The notes under the pieces are model-generated. The model worked only from the letters and a program-made list of their open reading frames with translations, made no database searches and was not told the DNA's origin. A stretch of DNA of 8,015 bases from Woeseiaceae bacterium (lineage in GTDB: Bacteria; Pseudomonadota; Gammaproteobacteria; Steroidobacterales; Woeseiaceae): assembly GCA_022866645.1 (NCBI GenBank), contig JALHUQ010000239.1, forward strand, positions 1 to 8,015, given 5' to 3'. Below, in pieces: positions 5,764 to 8,015 of the stretch (position 1 is its first letter; each line of letters opens with the position of its first letter). Both the position numbers and the translations under genes were made by a program.

Positions 5764-6233
5764 CGAGCCTTGAGACCTGCGGTTTCTCTGAGAATTATGG
5801 CCTTTTCAATGAATTCCTTATGCCGCCCGATGCGCACGTCAGCCATCATTGCGTCTTTGATCGAGCGGTCCTGACTGATCAAAAAAGTGGCACGACGTAC
5901 GCCAACACCAAAAGGACCATCCACACCGTACATCTTGATGGCAACTTTCTCGGGGTCGCTCAAGAGTATGAAGGGCAAATGATGCTCTTTGCGAAATCGT
6001 ACGTGACTTTCTTCGTCTTGCGGACTGACGCCGGCGACCTGCAGACCGACTGATTGAATATCATTGTGAATGTCGCGGATGGAACAGGCTTCTTTGGTGC
6101 AGCCCGGCGTAAAGTCTGCCGGATAGAAGTACAGAATCAGTGGGCCATTCTGCAACAGGTCGGACAACGATGTTTCTATTCCTTCGTGACTATTGAGCAC
6201 GAACTCCGGGGCCTTCGCACCAATTTCTAGCAT
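5760..6233 (-). CDS. Peroxiredoxin, PrxQ/Bcp type
   Basis: Thioredoxin-dependent peroxidase that reduces hydrogen peroxide and organic hydroperoxides, probably cytosolic since no signal peptide is seen. Full length at 157 residues. The active site is FYPADFTPGCTKEACSIRD (36-54), with peroxidatic C45 in the TPGCT motif and resolving C50 five residues later, the PrxQ/Bcp arrangement. Later conserved stretches include GVSPQDEESHVRFRKEHHLPF and LLSDPEK; R119 in VRRATFLIS lies where the family's active-site Arg is found. The ATG has GGAG 7 bases upstream (plus 6241-6244). The start codon overlaps the stop of the GNAT relic by 7 bases, so the two were or are co-translated. Its stop codon overlaps the yjbQ stop within CTAG, with no room for a dedicated terminator between the convergent genes. 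Confidence 0.95.
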   Translation of the reverse strand: MLEIGAKAPEFVLNSHEGIETSLSDLLQNGPLILYFYPADFTPGCTKEACSIRDIHNDIQSVGLQVAGVSPQDEESHVRFRKEHHLPFILLSDPEKVAIKMYGVDGPFGVGVRRATFLISQDRSIKDAMMADVRIGRHKEFIEKAIILRETAGLKAR

Positions 6234-6376
6234 TTTGCATCTCCAAATATTGATTCCATTACCGGGTAGTTGGGGCTAACCATACCCAACGTGTCGGTTT
6301 CTTCGGCCATGCGCGAGTTGAAACTCGCGATAATTTCGCTGTCGTCCGGCCTTGCTACTCTGATTTCGTAGTTCAT
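6227..6376 (-). pseudogene. GNAT-family acetyltransferase relic, middle deleted in frame
   Basis: A 49-codon open frame, ATG at 6376 to TAG at 6227. Residues 1-27 (MNYEIRVARPDDSEIIASFN, then SRMAEET) look like the N-terminus of a GNAT acetyltransferase: beta-1, then helix 1 with the FNxRMAEET pattern. Residues 29-47 (TLGMVSPNYPVMESIFGDA) look like the C-terminus of the same type of protein, where a YxxLGM segment leads into a VMExxF end. About 100 residues with the acetyl-CoA site (R/Q-x-x-G-x-G/A) are absent. The junction is near residues 27-31 (plus 6284-6298). The frame runs cleanly into a stop overlapping the peroxiredoxin ATG by 7 bases, so it could still act as a short coupling or leader frame. 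There is no clear Shine-Dalgarno. Assignment is by remembered family pattern; it could instead be a genuine small protein. Confidence 0.6.
6312..6329. repeat. Perfect 8-bp inverted repeat in the GNAT relic
   Basis: CGCGAGTT-GA-AACTCGCG is a perfect 18-bp interrupted palindrome, about 80 bases upstream of the probable MocR start and about 80 bases upstream of the peroxiredoxin start. It could be a dimeric operator, but it lies in relic coding sequence for IASFNSRM, so chance is possible. Confidence 0.4.
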
Positions 6377-6407
6377 GCTGTCGGTCGCTTTGAGTTATCG
6401 TTCGGTC

Positions 6408-8015
6408 GTGCAGGACGCAATCATATACATAGATCCCGAAAATCCCATGAATCTGCAAAATCAGATTCGTCAGAAACTCGTTGACGGCATTATCAATGGT
6501 GCCTTTCCACCCGGTATGAAATTGCCGTCGAGCCGCAAACTGTCCGGGCAACTCGAGGTTGCGCGTAATACAGTGGTCGCAGCCTACCAGCAGTTGGCCG
6601 CCGACGGATACCTGGTCAGCAAGCTGCGTAGTGGCATATTTGTTAACGAGAAAATGCTGGAATCAAGGGTCGGTGCGGCTGGCAAGGCGTCCGTCGCGGG
6701 ACGAGCCATGGCAACGCCCTGGCTGCGGCAGGAGAATCCGGAACGGCAGCACGGCGAGGGCATTTACCAGTTGCCGAACTGGAGCCGATATCCCTATCCG
6801 TTTATCGACGGAAAATTTGATTCGACGCTGTTTCCATTGGCTGAATGGCGGGAAGTGAGTCGTCTGTCATTAAGCGTCGCCGACGTGGTCGATTGGTCCA
6901 CCGGCAGTGGCGACGCGGACGACCCGATGCTGTTGGATGAGATCCGCACGAAGATATTGACGCGCCGCGGCATTCAGGCGCGAACAGACCAGATTCTGAT
7001 CACCATGGGTACGCAGAACAGCCTGTATCTCATCAGTCAGCTGGTCGCCGATGAAAAAACGGTGGCTGCGATCGAAGAGCCTGGCAACTTCGCCATGCGC
7101 AATCTGTTGCGGCGGCGCAAAGCCACAATAGTGCCGCAGACTGTCGACGATAAAGGGCTGGTCGTGTCGGGCGATCTTGCCGCGGCGGATGTGGTGTACG
7201 TAACGCCGAGCCATCAAATCCCCACTGCAGTTACGATGCCGCTGGAGCGGCGGCAAGCATTAATGGCGGCCGCGCACAGGGACAATTTCGTCATTATTGA
7301 GGACGACTATGAGTGCGAAACGAGCTACATGGATCATCCCCTGCCGGCTTTGCGCAGTATGGATGCCGACGGGCGCGTCATCTACGTGGCCAGTTTTTCA
7401 AATGTATTGGCGCCAGGCGTGCGGCTTGGTTTCATTGTTGCGAGTTCGGAATTCATCCAGCGGGCGCGCCGGTTGCGCCGCAATATTCTGGAACATCCAC
7501 CCTTGAATAATCAGCGCACCGCGGCCTTTTTTCTGTCGCTGGGCCATTACGACGCGTTAATGCTGCGGCTTGGTCGTGTCCTTCGGGAACGGCGCACGGC
7601 ATTGCGCCGAGCGCTGAATAATGTCCGCGGAATCCCGATGGAAATATCACCGGAGGTCGGCGGAACGACCTATTGGGTTCGGACGCCGGATGATTTCGAC
7701 GTCGCGAACCTGTCAGTGGAAGCGGAGCGTCACGGCATTCTGATCGAACCGGTCAGTCGTTACTATGCAATCAAGGAACAAGCGGAGAATTGTTTCCGAA
7801 TGGGCGTCACCAGCCTCGTCGTTGATAAGATTCGGCCGGGCGTTGAGCGGCTGGTCGAATTGATCAGAGAGCTGGTGAAAGGGCAGGTCGAGCATCTGAC
7901 AACGTCGTCAGGCCACTGGCTGACCGGTGATGCTCTGGCCGATGCAATGTCCGGCGCAACGCTGCTGTATCGTGAAGTTAACGGCTGGCCCTGCACGATC
8001 GTATACAACCCGGAC
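6408..8015 (+). CDS. MocR/PdxR-type regulator (GntR winged helix plus aminotransferase-like domain), PLP lysine replaced by Asn, 3' end outside window
   Basis: Transcription factor of the MocR subfamily of GntR; the frame is open to the right edge (536 codons seen). Numbering from GTG 6408: the winged helix spans about 14-80 (NLQNQIRQKL, LPSSRKLSGQLEVARNTVVA, GYLVSKLRSGIFVN). A linker leads to the fold-type I aminotransferase-like domain: DSTLFPLAEWREVSR (138-152), MGTQNSLYLIS, EEPGNF (223-228), TPSHQIPTAVTMPLERR (266-282), IEDDYECE (297-304; the Asp that pairs with the PLP ring is kept), SFSNVLAPGVRLGF (329-342) and FRMGVTS (463-469). In the family the SFS stretch is followed by the Schiff-base Lys (K312 in GabR); here it is Asn332, codon AAT 7401-7403. 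From about 504 (WLTGDALADAMSGATLLY) an extra C-terminal domain begins. The start is uncertain: ATG 6375 abuts the GNAT relic start, ATG 6447 drops family-like IIYIDPENP, and none has a good Shine-Dalgarno. It is divergent to the peroxiredoxin, a possible target. Confidence 0.88.
   Translation, partial: MQDAIIYIDPENPMNLQNQIRQKLVDGIINGAFPPGMKLPSSRKLSGQLEVARNTVVAAYQQLAADGYLVSKLRSGIFVNEKMLESRVGAAGKASVAGRAMATPWLRQENPERQHGEGIYQLPNWSRYPYPFIDGKFDSTLFPLAEWREVSRLSLSVADVVDWSTGSGDADDPMLLDEIRTKILTRRGIQARTDQILITMGTQNSLYLISQLVADEKTVAAIEEPGNFAMRNLLRRRKATIVPQTVDDKGLVVSGDLAAADVVYVTPSHQIPTAVTMPLERRQALMAAAHRDNFVIIEDDYECETSYMDHPLPALRSMDADGRVIYVASFSNVLAPGVRLGFIVASSEFIQRARRLRRNILEHPPLNNQRTAAFFLSLGHYDALMLRLGRVLRERRTALRRALNNVRGIPMEISPEVGGTTYWVRTPDDFDVANLSVEAERHGILIEPVSRYYAIKEQAENCFRMGVTSLVVDKIRPGVERLVELIRELVKGQVEHLTTSSGHWLTGDALADAMSGATLLYREVNGWPCTIVYNPD

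Noticed and set aside
6276..6551. Minus-strand 91-codon open frame across the regulator start
   Set aside because: Out of frame with the GNAT relic and antisense to the winged-helix coding region; no motif.
6559..7510. Several 65-128-codon frames on both strands between 6559 and 7510
   Set aside because: All are shadows of the MocR gene, which has an uninterrupted frame to the window edge with family motifs throughout.

Overview
The window looks like ordinary chromosome from a moderately GC-rich gammaproteobacterium. Three things point that way: rarA runs directly into serS with overlapping start and stop codons, a tRNA-Ser(UGA) lies next to a Bax-inhibitor-1/YccA-type gene (E. coli has the same neighbours, serT beside yccA), and the protein motifs read as gammaproteobacterial. 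I cannot place it below class. There is no phage, IS element, CRISPR array or toxin system.

Layout: (1) 2-2902, plus strand: a tightly packed run of a VanZ-like membrane protein (5' end outside the window), rarA and serS, with 8-bp and 4-bp overlaps. (2) 2905-2934: a perfect 10-bp hairpin between convergent serS and the Bax-inhibitor-1 gene. (3) 2961-3879, minus strand: tRNA-Ser(UGA) with a plausible promoter and its own terminator, then the Bax-inhibitor-1 gene. (4) 3967-5763, plus strand: four packed genes, namely a secreted DUF1579-like protein, a small membrane protein, a membrane-anchored histidine phosphatase and a YjbQ/UPF0047 protein. (5) 5760-6376, minus strand: a PrxQ/Bcp-type peroxiredoxin preceded by a 49-codon GNAT acetyltransferase relic. 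(6) 6408-8015, plus strand: a MocR-type regulator (GntR-like winged helix plus aminotransferase-like domain) that runs off the right edge.

The housekeeping half is unremarkable. The right half is not. Four neighbouring genes each carry a lesion of a kind that spares the next gene. The DUF1579-like gene appears to lack about 70 central codons in frame. The GNAT gene appears to lack about 100 central codons in frame, keeping both ends. The phosphatase has a TAA in place of an expected Tyr codon, followed by 25 family-like codons that end in a GTGA overlap with yjbQ. The MocR regulator has Asn where the PLP-binding Lys should be. In both internal-deletion genes the stop codon still overlaps the next start codon, so translational coupling to the downstream gene looks preserved. 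This is local gene decay under selection for downstream expression, a set of assembly errors, or repurposing of the remnants. Family comparisons here rest on remembered family patterns, not on searches.
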